This document shows, piece after piece, positions 22,544 through 30,553 of a stretch of 32,764 nt of DNA. The number at the start of each line of letters is the position of its first letter. Position 1 is the stretch's first letter. Location of the stretch: positions 1-32,764 of IMG/VR virus record IMGVR_UViG_3300031576_000225, one strand, 5' to 3'. Source of the DNA: a virus. The notes beneath the pieces are model-generated. The model worked only from the letters and a program-made list of their open reading frames with translations, made no database searches and was not told the origin of the DNA. A program made the translations under genes and the position numbers.

Positions 22544-23056
22544 ATGGCCACCTACGTCGATCGCCTCATCTGCGCTCAGCGCGACCGCCGTCGCCGTGTG
22601 CCCTGGCCCGGGTGGACGGGAGGTGGCGAGCCGCCCGAGATCGAGCTGCGCGCCCTCTCCGCGCTCGAGCAGGAGGCGGCCTACCTGGCCGCCCAGGCAC
22701 ATCTGGGCAAAAAGGTCTCCCCGACCGACTATGCCTTCATCGCGCGCGAGCGCATCGAGCAGCTCTTCCGCGGGCTGGTCTCGGTCGGTGGCGAGCGGTT
22801 CGCCGACAGCGCCGCTTCCATCGCACAACTCCCCCCGGAGACCATCGCCCCGCTCTACCAGGAGTGGGCCGCGCTCCAGGCGAGCGTCGCACCGCCCCCC
22901 ATCTCCAGGGCCGAGATCGAGCGCCTGGTGGAGGGGGTAAAAAAAAATTCCCCCGAAATTCGGTTGGAAGACTGGCCTATCGACTGGCTGAGAAGGGCCA
23001 TTGTTATTTTGGCCGACCAGTCATCGACCTCGATCGTGGCCAGCTCCTCCTCCTGA
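22544..23056 (+). CDS. Tail assembly chaperone, zero-frame product (Mu gp41 position)
   Basis: 170 residues, lying between tube and tape-measure genes where tail chaperones are made. Mostly helical: ELRALSALEQEAAYLAAQAH, YAFIARERIEQLFRGLVSV and ETIAPLYQEWAALQASV. Near residue 132 the codons GTA AAA AAA AAT carry a run of nine A. Beyond it the zero frame continues only 37 codons (ending SIVASSSS), while the -1 frame is open for 79 codons. This is the classic G/G-T arrangement. Chaperones coat the tape measure before tube polymerisation. Confidence 0.88.
   Translation: MATYVDRLICAQRDRRRRVPWPGWTGGGEPPEIELRALSALEQEAAYLAAQAHLGKKVSPTDYAFIARERIEQLFRGLVSVGGERFADSAASIAQLPPETIAPLYQEWAALQASVAPPPISRAEIERLVEGVKKNSPEIRLEDWPIDWLRRAIVILADQSSTSIVASSSS
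22939..22963 (+). promoter_or_regulatory. Programmed -1 frameshift site of the tail chaperone
   Basis: A9 (22939-22947) supplies the heptamer A AAA AAA in frame (22939-22945). Downstream, CCGAAATTCGG (22953-22963) can form a short stem seven bases away, and G5 before and C5 after the run can pair around it. A -1 shift gives a fusion of about 213 residues ending at 23184. Confidence 0.8.
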
Positions 23057-23184
23057 TCGCGATGCACGCGAGTGACGTACAGATCGCGGCCGAGGATCGG
23101 GTAGACGCCGAGGATCGGCGGCGCAGCGCGATCACCTACGTCGCGCGCCGGAGGAAGCGTCGATCAAAACGCCGAGAAGAGTAA
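22945..23184 (+). CDS. Tail chaperone -1 frame extension (Mu gp42 position)
   Basis: 79 residues read only after the -1 slip, beginning KFPRNSVGRLAYRLAEKGHC and containing LLLLIAMHASDVQIAAEDR, DRRRSAITYVARRRKRR. No convincing independent start or ribosome site precedes it. Its stop overlaps the tape-measure ATG by one base (TAATG). The basic end is typical of the T domain that contacts the tape measure. Confidence 0.8.
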   Translation, partial: KFPRNSVGRLAYRLAEKGHCYFGRPVIDLDRGQLLLLIAMHASDVQIAAEDRVDAEDRRRSAITYVARRRKRRSKRREE

Positions 23185-25241
23185 TGGCCGCCGATCTACT
23201 CACTCGATTCCGCGTCACCCTGGATGGACGTGACGCACTCCAGTCGTTCTTCCGCGAGGGCGCGAGCGGGGCGAAACGGTTCGCCGGGACGGTGAAGAGC
23301 GAGATCCACGCGGCCGGTCAGGATATCGCCGGCCTCGCCGGCCAGGTCACCCGTGCACTCGGCGCGCTCACCGGGATCGGCGCCGACCTCGGCCTCGCCA
23401 GGGGGGCGCGTGACGTGCTCGAGCTCCGAGACGCCGTGGCCGGGATCGGCGCCTCGGCCGGGATCGGCGCCGGCGAGATCGCGGAGCTCAGGCGCGAGAT
23501 CGTCGCTACGTCCGTATCGTCGCAACAGTTCGGGCGTGACCTCGCGGCGGGGTTGCAGGAGTTCGTGGCCAGGACCGGCGACCTCGAGGCGGGCCGGCGG
23601 CACCTCGAGCTCTACGGCAAGACCGCGCGGGCGACGCGCGCCGACGTGCGCGAGGTCGCCGCGATCGGCGCCGACCTCGAGAAGCTGGGGATCACGGATC
23701 AGACCCGTGCCTTCGGGATCCTGGCCCGGCAGGCCGACGCGGGATCGGTCGAGCTGAAGGATCTCGCGAGCCAGGGGCCTCGTCTCCTCGCCGCGTTCCA
23801 GGGCGCGGGCCTCACCGGCGAGCGCGGCCTGCGCGCCGGCGGCGCCCTCGCGCAAGTCTTCCAGCGGGGGACGGGCAACGTCGAGCGCACATCGACCGCC
23901 GTCGAGGCGACGTTCCGCGACCTCGCCCTGCGCGCCGAGGATCTGCGAGGCGGCGGCGTCGAGGTGTTCGACGGTGAGGGGCTGCCGCGCGATCGCGCGG
24001 AGGTGCTGCTCGAGATCATCCGCAAGACGAGAGGGCGCGAGCAGGGGCTGCGCCGCATCTTCGGCGACGAGGCCATGCGCGGCGTCGGCGTGCTCGCCGC
24101 GGAGTTTCGACGGACGGGAGGCTTTGGCACCTACGAGTCGTTCCGCGACGTGGAGAGCACTCCGGGTTTGATCGATCAGAAATTTGCGACCTCGACCTCG
24201 ACGGCGCTCGGGCGGTTCCAGGCTGCCCAGATCGAGACCCAGGCCGCGTTGGATTCCGGGGTGGGCGATTCGCTCGACGGCGCGAGCGAGTATTCAAAGC
24301 TCATTCCAGGGGCAGTTGAATTTGGCTTGAATCATCCCCTCGCGGCCGGCCTCGCGGGCGGGGCGTGGATAGGCAGGCGGCTCGCCGGGCGCGGAATCTC
24401 CGCGGCATGGAGCCGGCTGTTCGGGCGAAGGGGCGGTAGCGCGCCTGGCATGGCGGCGACGGGGGCCGACGCCGCTGGAGCGGTCGGTGCCGGCGGCATG
24501 CCGGTGTTCGTCACCAACTGGCCGGGCGGGCTCGCCCCCGGTGGTGGCGGCGCGGGGGCGTCGCTCCTCGGCGGGCTCGCCCCCGGTGGTGGCGGCGCGG
24601 GGGCGTCGCTCCTCGGCGGGCTCGCCCCCCTGCTCGCACCGCTCGTCGTCGCCGGCGCGACCCTCGCGGCGGCCGCCAAGGTGCTGAGCGAGATCGGGGA
24701 GGATCGCGACACGATGGGCGCACGCTGGCGCCAGGAGCACGCTGCCCTGATCGGGATTGAGCAAGCCATCCGCCGGCCGGCGCCGGCGAGCGAGCGCGGC
24801 GGGCAGGGACGGAGCGAACCGGTCACGATCGCCGAAGCTGCGCGCGCAGGAGGAGGGCCGAAGCTCGCGCAGTTCCGCAAACAGCAGTTCGTGCTCCGCG
24901 CCCTCGCCACCGGGATGGACATCGGCCTCTCCGACGAGGCGCTGGGGAAGGAAGTCGAGGGCGGGGGCGATGTCCTGCGCACGATCGGGGAGGAGTTTCC
25001 CGAGTTCCGGCGGCTGCGAGGGCGGCGGCGATCGGACTTCCTCCGCCAGATCGTGGAGCACGGCGACCTGGCCGCAGGTACCTCCACGACGACGTCCGTC
25101 GGACAGCCAGCCTACTGGTCGAAGCCCCAGCTCAACCTCACCGTGAACGTCAACGCCGACGGCACGGCCACGGTCGAGGGGCTGGACTTCTCGACCCGCT
25201 CCCCGCGCGTCATGGTCCACCGCACGGCCGGGGTCCAGTGA
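23184..25241 (+). CDS. Tail tape measure protein
   Basis: 685 residues. The N-terminus (MAADLLTRFRVTLDGRDALQ, then a long helical region) has the TP901-type tape-measure pattern: RREIVATSVSSQQFGRDLAA, KTARATRADVREVAAIGADL, ELKDLASQGPRLLAAFQGAG. A hydrophobic/glycine middle part (about 375-495) includes AGLAGGAWIGRRLAG, a 15-residue repeat and PLLAPLVVAGATLAAAAKVL, likely a membrane-active segment. Tail length tracks this protein, so the tail should be of moderate length. It follows the frameshifted chaperones as in nearly all long-tailed phages. Confidence 0.9.
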   Translation: MAADLLTRFRVTLDGRDALQSFFREGASGAKRFAGTVKSEIHAAGQDIAGLAGQVTRALGALTGIGADLGLARGARDVLELRDAVAGIGASAGIGAGEIAELRREIVATSVSSQQFGRDLAAGLQEFVARTGDLEAGRRHLELYGKTARATRADVREVAAIGADLEKLGITDQTRAFGILARQADAGSVELKDLASQGPRLLAAFQGAGLTGERGLRAGGALAQVFQRGTGNVERTSTAVEATFRDLALRAEDLRGGGVEVFDGEGLPRDRAEVLLEIIRKTRGREQGLRRIFGDEAMRGVGVLAAEFRRTGGFGTYESFRDVESTPGLIDQKFATSTSTALGRFQAAQIETQAALDSGVGDSLDGASEYSKLIPGAVEFGLNHPLAAGLAGGAWIGRRLAGRGISAAWSRLFGRRGGSAPGMAATGADAAGAVGAGGMPVFVTNWPGGLAPGGGGAGASLLGGLAPGGGGAGASLLGGLAPLLAPLVVAGATLAAAAKVLSEIGEDRDTMGARWRQEHAALIGIEQAIRRPAPASERGGQGRSEPVTIAEAARAGGGPKLAQFRKQQFVLRALATGMDIGLSDEALGKEVEGGGDVLRTIGEEFPEFRRLRGRRRSDFLRQIVEHGDLAAGTSTTTSVGQPAYWSKPQLNLTVNVNADGTATVEGLDFSTRSPRVMVHRTAGVQ
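24528..24617 (+). repeat. Two perfect 45-bp tandem repeats in the tape measure
   Basis: Units 24528-24572 and 24573-24617 are identical and encode GLAPGGGGAGASLLG twice; a third partial copy (GLAP) follows. In-frame copy changes here could change tape length by 15 residues. Confidence 0.95.
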
Positions 25242-26173
25242 TGCCCGCGACCTGGGAAGAGATCGCTCGGCCCTGCTCGTGGATGGGCGTCGAGTTTGCG
25301 GCGCTCTCGATCTCGGCCGAGCACGGCCGCGAGATCGACAAGCGCGAGTATCCTGGCCGCGACGGCCGCGATCTCGAAGACCGCGGCCGGCAGGGTCTCA
25401 CCGTGCAGCTCCGCGCGGTCTTCTTCGGCGAGGACTACCCCGACGCGCTCGACCGCCTGCTCGCCAAGATCGACGGCGGGGGGATCGGGGAGCTGGTGCA
25501 TCCGATACATGGCCGGATGCGGGCGGCCTGCGAGCGCGCGGTGGAGGTGCACGATCCCGAAGATGCGCTCGACGCGGCGTCGCTCGACCTCACCTTCGTC
25601 GAGCACACCGAAGATGCGCTCGGCCCGTTCGTGTCTACGGAGTCCGAGCCCGCGCTCGCGAACGCGATCCGTGCGGCCTCCGACACGACGGCCACTACGG
25701 CGCGGAAGCTACAGGCCTATCTCGACTCGCTCTCCGCGCCGTCTACGCCGGCGCTCGCGGCCGCGCCGGCCCTGGCCGCCACGGCTGCCATAGCCTCCTC
25801 CGCGGCCGTGGATCGCCTCGAGGTGGGCGCGGCGGACATGTCCGCTCCCGAGATCCAGGCCGCCGTCAACGGCGCGCTCGTGCGGATCGATGAGGCCGCG
25901 CGCGCCGTCGCGAACTACGCCGCGCCGGCGGAGTACGAGCTCGGCGTGGCCCTCACCGCGCTTGCGGCGTCGCTCGCGCGGTACGGCGCGGCGCTGATCC
26001 AAGCGCGTCCACCATTGGTTGAGGTCGAGGTGTTGGCCGACGTGCCGCTCCTCGTCTGGGCGCACGCTCGGTACGGATCGAGTGCGCGCGCGGCCGAAGT
26101 GATCGCGCTCAACCCCATCGCCGATCCGCTCCGCATCCCTCGGGGCACGAGGCTCCGAGTCTATGCGTCGTAG
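25241..26173 (+). CDS. Tail/DNA circularisation protein (Mu N) with LysM-like end
   Basis: 310 residues from ATG 25241, overlapping the tape-measure stop (TGATG). The N-terminal domain, LGxxF-type GVEFAALSISAEHGREIDKREYPGRDGRDLEDRG, then FFGEDYPDALDRLLAKIDGGGIGELVHPIHGRM, is the DNA circulation protein N domain of Mu N. The middle is Ala-rich helix. The end, VEVLADVPLLVWAHARYGSSARAAEVIALNPIADPLRIPRGTRLRV, reads as a LysM-like fold (tail hub peptidoglycan-contact domain as in gpX). It likely sits at the tail hub. Confidence 0.85.
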   Translation: MPATWEEIARPCSWMGVEFAALSISAEHGREIDKREYPGRDGRDLEDRGRQGLTVQLRAVFFGEDYPDALDRLLAKIDGGGIGELVHPIHGRMRAACERAVEVHDPEDALDAASLDLTFVEHTEDALGPFVSTESEPALANAIRAASDTTATTARKLQAYLDSLSAPSTPALAAAPALAATAAIASSAAVDRLEVGAADMSAPEIQAAVNGALVRIDEAARAVANYAAPAEYELGVALTALAASLARYGAALIQARPPLVEVEVLADVPLLVWAHARYGSSARAAEVIALNPIADPLRIPRGTRLRVYAS

Positions 26174-27296
26174 CCCCGATCAGGTACAGCTCGTCGTAGG
26201 CGGCGCGGCCTACCATGACTGGTGCGAGGCCGACGTGGACTCGGACATATTCACGCCCGCCGACGCATGGCATGTGCGCGCGAAAAATCCGGGCATGGAT
26301 CTAGTGAGTGCGTTCCGCGAGGGGATGAACGCCGACATCTACATCGGAGAAGACCGCGTGATGGCGGGCGTGATCGACGACGTGTCGATCCAGGGCAGCC
26401 GCGCGGCCGAGATGATGTCGCTCTCCGGGCGGGACAAGGGCGCTTGGCTCGTCGACTCTGAGGCCGCCGCGATCAGGGCGGCGGCGTACACGCTCAAGAC
26501 CCTCGCCGAGAAGCTGCTTCGGCCATCGTTCGGGATCCGCGCGGTGGTCGACGACAACGATGCAAACCGAAAGCTCCTCCTGGGCAAGAAGGATCGCGCG
26601 ACCTCAGCCGGCCGCGCTCGGCGGCCGCCGGGACTGCCCCCCGTCTCGCCGCGCGCCATCAAAGTGGATCCCGGGCAGCGCATCGCCCAGGTTCTCGATC
26701 AGCACACGCGCCGCCTCGGGGTCACGTGGTGGATCACCGCCGAGGGAGATCTCTTCCTCGGCCGGCCCACCTACGACCAAGAGCCCGCCTACCGCTTCTT
26801 CTCCTTCCCCCTTGGCGACGCGCGCCGGCGCCAGAACAATCTTCTCGATTGGTCCGTCTCGCGGTCGCTGTCCGATCGCTATTCCGAGATCGTCGTGGCC
26901 GGCCAGGGGGCATCGGGCCGCTCGTCGATCTTCGGCGCGTCGAGCGCCACCGGGGGCTCGTTCCGAGCCAGCACGGTCGACGACGATCTCGTGCGGCGAG
27001 GGATCGAGCGGAAGCTCATCCTCACGGACGGCGACGTGCAGACGCGCGCCGAGGCGGCTCGCCGCGCCGAGCTCGAGATGGGGAGGCGCAAGATGCTCGG
27101 CGTCTCGATCCGCGTCACCGTCCCAGGATTCCGCCAGGACGGGCGGCTCTACGCGACCGACACGATCGCGGAGATGCGGATCCCCCAGGCCGGGATCGAC
27201 GGCTACTACTACGTGGCCAGCCGCCGCTTCACCGTCTCGCGCGCCGCCGCGCGCACCCAGCTCGGGCTCCATCCACGGGGGCTGTGGCTCACGTGA
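26163..27296 (+). CDS. Baseplate hub protein (Mu P, gp44)
   Basis: 377 residues. The N-terminus DQVQLVVGGAAYHDWCEADVDSDIFTPADAWHV and FREGMNADIYIGEDRVMAGVIDDVS fits the Mu P/T4 gp27-like hub family (L x V x G x x Y x x W x x V x I x x S/D). Later KVDPGQRIAQVLDQHTRRLGVTWWITAEGDLFLGRP and the C-terminal DTIAEMRIPQAGIDGYYYVASRRFTVS support this. The hub joins the tube to the spike. Overlaps N by 11 bases and the spike gene by GTGA. Confidence 0.9.
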   Translation: MRRSPDQVQLVVGGAAYHDWCEADVDSDIFTPADAWHVRAKNPGMDLVSAFREGMNADIYIGEDRVMAGVIDDVSIQGSRAAEMMSLSGRDKGAWLVDSEAAAIRAAAYTLKTLAEKLLRPSFGIRAVVDDNDANRKLLLGKKDRATSAGRARRPPGLPPVSPRAIKVDPGQRIAQVLDQHTRRLGVTWWITAEGDLFLGRPTYDQEPAYRFFSFPLGDARRRQNNLLDWSVSRSLSDRYSEIVVAGQGASGRSSIFGASSATGGSFRASTVDDDLVRRGIERKLILTDGDVQTRAEAARRAELEMGRRKMLGVSIRVTVPGFRQDGRLYATDTIAEMRIPQAGIDGYYYVASRRFTVSRAAARTQLGLHPRGLWLT

Positions 27297-27883
27297 GTGA
27301 TCTCATCGCCATCATTGACAGACGCATCGCGCTCGCCATTGTGCGCTTCCGGATCGGCGTAGAGGCCGTGCGACAGATCGCCTTCGGCACCGCGCGCGCG
27401 AGCGCAAAGGGAGTAGATGATCACGAGATCGATATGGAGGTCGTGCTGCCATATGGATTCCAGTCGTCACCCCCGGATGGAGCCGAGGGAGTGGCGCTCA
27501 AGGTCGACGGCCGCGGGGCAACGAGCCTCCTGCTCGGCTACCGCGTGCGCTCGCACGAGGTAGCCCTCCAAAAGGGCGAGCTCCGCATCTTCGACGACCA
27601 GGTCCAGGAGATCTTCGTCAGGCGCGGGGGGATCGAGATCAACTCCGGTGGCGCGACGATCAAGATCGATCGCGCGACGGGGCAGATCGACGTCACGCCG
27701 AAGCCGGGCGCCAAGGTCAAGCTCGCCGGCGGCGGCCTCGAGGTCGCGCGGCGAACGGATCCCGTGGCGGTCACCATCCCACCCGGCACCGTGCTCGTCG
27801 GTGCGACGGGGGCGGTGTTCAACGCCGCGGCGATCCAGCTCACCGGCACCGTGACCGCCGGCGATCCCCAGGTGGAGGCGTGA
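27293..27883 (+). CDS. Baseplate spike protein (Mu gp45)
   Basis: 196 residues from GTG 27293, which overlaps the hub stop (GTGA). Mu gp45 domain: VEAVRQIAFGTARASAKGVDDHEIDMEVVLPYGFQSSPPDGAEGVAL, then an OB-like segment, IFDDQVQEIFVRRGGIEINSG and a repetitive beta-helix end (GATIKIDRATGQIDVTPKPG, PPGTVLVGATGAVFNAAAIQ) that forms the membrane-piercing needle. A longer open frame upstream is a shadow of the hub gene. Confidence 0.88.
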   Translation: MSDLIAIIDRRIALAIVRFRIGVEAVRQIAFGTARASAKGVDDHEIDMEVVLPYGFQSSPPDGAEGVALKVDGRGATSLLLGYRVRSHEVALQKGELRIFDDQVQEIFVRRGGIEINSGGATIKIDRATGQIDVTPKPGAKVKLAGGGLEVARRTDPVAVTIPPGTVLVGATGAVFNAAAIQLTGTVTAGDPQVEA

Positions 27884-28269
27884 TGCTCGACCGCTACGTG
27901 AACCCAGTGACCGGCGATTACATCCCCGCGCCCGGCGGCGCCTGGCGCGAGGATGATCCCGCCCTCAACCGGATCGCCCTCTCGTGCACGGTTCCGCTTG
28001 GTCAGTGGGAAGGCGATCCGGGGATCGGGCATCGCCTCGGCGATCTCGCCCGCCTCGGCGACACGGCCGAGACCCGGCGCGAGATCGGGGCGCGGATCGA
28101 GGAGGCGCTCCGCTGGCTCCTCGACGACGGAACCCTCGCCAGGGTGGAGACGGTCGTAGAGAGCATCGGCCGTGGCCGGGCCGTCTTCTCCGTGATCGCC
28201 CACGCCCCGGGCCGCCCGCTCCCGCTCCAGGCCGGCCCGTTTTTCGTAGACGTCGGAGGAGGAAGCTGA
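27883..28269 (+). CDS. Baseplate wedge protein (Mu gp46)
   Basis: 128 residues; ATG 27883 overlaps the spike stop (TGATG). DYIPAPGGAWREDDPALNRIALSCTVPLGQWEGDPGIGHRL and EEALRWLLDDGTLARVE are typical of Mu gp46, a gp25/W-like wedge protein. Stop overlaps the J-like start (TGATG). Confidence 0.85.
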   Translation: MLDRYVNPVTGDYIPAPGGAWREDDPALNRIALSCTVPLGQWEGDPGIGHRLGDLARLGDTAETRREIGARIEEALRWLLDDGTLARVETVVESIGRGRAVFSVIAHAPGRPLPLQAGPFFVDVGGGS

Positions 28270-29600
28270 TGCTCACCCTGCCCACCCGAGAAGATCTGCA
28301 TCGCCTCTTCATGGACGAGGCGAAGATCAAGTTCCCCGCGAAAAATCTCGCGCGCGGCGGCGACCTCCACCGCCTGTCCCGTGTCGTCTCCGCCCTCGGG
28401 TGGTCGATCCTGGCGAAGCTCCACTACCTCTACCTGCAGCTCTTCCCCGACACCGCGACCGGTGAGCACGTCGCCAGGTGGGGGAATCTGTACGGCGTCG
28501 AACGCAAGGGGCCCGCACCGGCCCAGGCCGCGGCCTCCCTCCGGGTCACGGGCACCGCCGGGGCAGCGGTGCCGCAAAACGCCGAGCTCACCACGGGCGA
28601 TGGAACGCCGTTCAAGATCGCATCCGTCGGTGCGGTGATCACCGCCGGCGGCTCCGCCGACGTCGACGTGGTCGCGATCGCCAAGGGCGCGATCGGGAAC
28701 AGGCTCTCCGGGGAGGTGCTCACCTTCTCGGCGACGCCGCCGGGGCTCAACGCCACGGCGACCCTGGTCAAGGATCTGGTAGGGGGCGAGGATTACGAGG
28801 AGGAGGCTTTCTACAAGGAACGCTACCTCGAGACCATCCGCGACCCGCCAGAGGGCGGAGCGCCCAAGGACTACGTGTACTGGGCCAAGGCCGTCCCCGG
28901 CGTCTACTACGCCTATCCATTTCCTCGCCGGCGCCAGCTCGGCACGGTCGATGTGATGGTGCTCGGCAAGGGGAAGGTCGCGCTCGCGGACACGACGGAG
29001 GTGTTCAACCACATCGAAGCCCGCCGCCCGGGCGACATGAAGGATTTCCAGATCGTCCAGCCCAGTTTTTGGGTGACGGACGTGACGATCAGCGTCGCCG
29101 TCAATGAAACAAGGTTCAGGTGGGATTTCCACGACGACGGCGTGGGGTACGCGATCGGCGCGCTCAACGCCGGGGCAAAGACCATCACGGTGCCAACGCT
29201 CCCCGCGGCGGCAAGGAAGGTCGGCACGCGGATTACCGTCAACGGCCTGGAGGCCAGGATCAGTGCTATCACGGGGGACGATCTCACCGTGGATCCGTGG
29301 TTCACACTGACCCCCATGGTCAACGACAAGGTACGCGCCTCGGGCGACCTGGTCGGGCCCGTGCGCGCGGCCATCCTGGCCCACTTCGATAAGATGGGGC
29401 CGGCCCGGCAATACTGGCCCTACGGGGATTGGGAGGATGTACTCTATCGGAGCAAGCTCACGGCGATCGCCGGGTGCGTCGACGGCGTGCGCGATGTTGC
29501 GCTCGTGACGCCGGTGAACGAGGTGACCCCGGTTGATACCCTCAGCGCCACGATCCCAATGATCGTTGCCGGCAAGATTATGGTGCACCGGAAAATCTGA
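28269..29600 (+). CDS. Baseplate protein J-like (Mu gp47)
   Basis: 443 residues. LPTREDLHRLFMDE at the start, LHYLYLQLFPDTATGEHVARWGNLYGVERK, AAASLRVTGTAGAAVPQNAELTTGDGTPF, EEEAFYKERYLETIRDPPEGGAPKDYVYWAKAVPGVYYAYPFP and GTVDVMVLGKG are the baseplate J/gp47 signature (T4 gp6-like). The C-terminal part contains a DUF-like beta insertion (AGAKTITVPTLPAAARKVGTRITVNG) between the core and VRDVALVTP. TGATG overlaps on both sides. A longer frame upstream is a shadow. Confidence 0.92.
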   Translation: MLTLPTREDLHRLFMDEAKIKFPAKNLARGGDLHRLSRVVSALGWSILAKLHYLYLQLFPDTATGEHVARWGNLYGVERKGPAPAQAAASLRVTGTAGAAVPQNAELTTGDGTPFKIASVGAVITAGGSADVDVVAIAKGAIGNRLSGEVLTFSATPPGLNATATLVKDLVGGEDYEEEAFYKERYLETIRDPPEGGAPKDYVYWAKAVPGVYYAYPFPRRRQLGTVDVMVLGKGKVALADTTEVFNHIEARRPGDMKDFQIVQPSFWVTDVTISVAVNETRFRWDFHDDGVGYAIGALNAGAKTITVPTLPAAARKVGTRITVNGLEARISAITGDDLTVDPWFTLTPMVNDKVRASGDLVGPVRAAILAHFDKMGPARQYWPYGDWEDVLYRSKLTAIAGCVDGVRDVALVTPVNEVTPVDTLSATIPMIVAGKIMVHRKI

Positions 29601-30553
29601 TGCCCCTCCCCCTCTCTCACGATCGGGTTCTCGAGGCACTCCGCCGCCTGCAACCGCCGGCTCTGTACTCGCGCGACCCCAGCTCGGACGTCCAGAGGGA
29701 GCTCCACGTCGTCGCCGTCCCACTCGCCTCGATCGCCGATCACATCGAGACGCTGCTCGGCGGCTACCTCCCGAGCGAGGCGTCGGGCGAGATATTGGGG
29801 CGCTGGGAGGAGGCACTGCGGCTGCCTCGGCGTCCTCTGGACGATCTCGCCATGCGGCGTGGGCGGGTCGTGTCCACGCTCCGCCGCCCTGGTGGCTACA
29901 CGCTCGCTCGCCTCGCCCAGCTCCTCGCTCCGACCCTCGGCATCACCCCGGTCGAGGTGCAGTTCCGGGAGGGGGTATGGGCCGAGATCCAGGCCACCCT
30001 CACGCTCACCGATCTGCCGCCCACCCTGCCCATCCCGCAGGGTGGATCCGGCATCTCGCGCCTCCTCGGCGCCCCCTGGCCGGGCAGGATCGACTGGACG
30101 GGGGTCCGCGTGGAGCTCACGCTCGGCAACGTCCTATCAAAGGACGTCACCGCGTCGCTCAGGCACCCCGACGGCACGGTGTGGACGTTCGCGCCGAACG
30201 TGGACACCGGGGCGCAGTTTGGGTCGCTGGCGGTGCTTATTTCCGCGCCACACCCGTTCCAGGGGAAGCCCTCCGCCGGGGCGTGGACGCTGAATGTGAT
30301 CGCCGCGACGGCCGGTGCCACGCTCAATCGCTGGACCCTGCGGGTGTCCGACGACGTCGTCGCGCTCGAGATCTTCAAGTGGTTCGTCACGCGCCCGCCG
30401 GAGCTGTCGGGCACATCGCCCGACGTGCCGAGCGCACAGCGCCTGATCGATCTGTCCGGGCCCGCTCACCGGCGCGCGTTCGCCGGAGAGCGTACCCCCG
30501 CACGCTGCGACGATCCCTATTCGCTGTGTGATCGCGATCCCATAGGAGCGTAG
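29600..30553 (+). CDS. Tail protein gp48-like with an inserted P-domain-like fold
   Basis: 317 residues. The N-terminal 130 residues (VLEALRRLQPPALYSRDPSS, then LPSEASGEILGRWEEALRLP, RRGRVVSTLRRPGGYTLARLAQLLAP) are Mu gp48 (DUF2313, gpI-like). Residues about 137-250 look like a proprotein-convertase P domain: VRVELTLGNVLSKDVTASLRHPDGTVWTF, then HPFQGKPSAGAWTLNVIAATAGATLNRWTLRV. The P-domain pattern is V-L-I-H, SPDGT, F-G, G-WTL-V and L-W-L-V. The end, after 250, is short and unassigned. It links baseplate to fibres; an added jelly-roll may bind the fibre or a host surface. Confidence 0.8.
   Translation: MPLPLSHDRVLEALRRLQPPALYSRDPSSDVQRELHVVAVPLASIADHIETLLGGYLPSEASGEILGRWEEALRLPRRPLDDLAMRRGRVVSTLRRPGGYTLARLAQLLAPTLGITPVEVQFREGVWAEIQATLTLTDLPPTLPIPQGGSGISRLLGAPWPGRIDWTGVRVELTLGNVLSKDVTASLRHPDGTVWTFAPNVDTGAQFGSLAVLISAPHPFQGKPSAGAWTLNVIAATAGATLNRWTLRVSDDVVALEIFKWFVTRPPELSGTSPDVPSAQRLIDLSGPAHRRAFAGERTPARCDDPYSLCDRDPIGA

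Noticed and set aside
20597-22828. A 743-codon leftward open frame opposite sheath and tube genes
   Set aside because: It is antisense to well-recognised sheath, tube and chaperone genes, has no domain pattern, and such stop-free shadows are expected in very GC-rich DNA. Similar shadows at 17427-19553 and 28002-29816 were rejected for the same reason.
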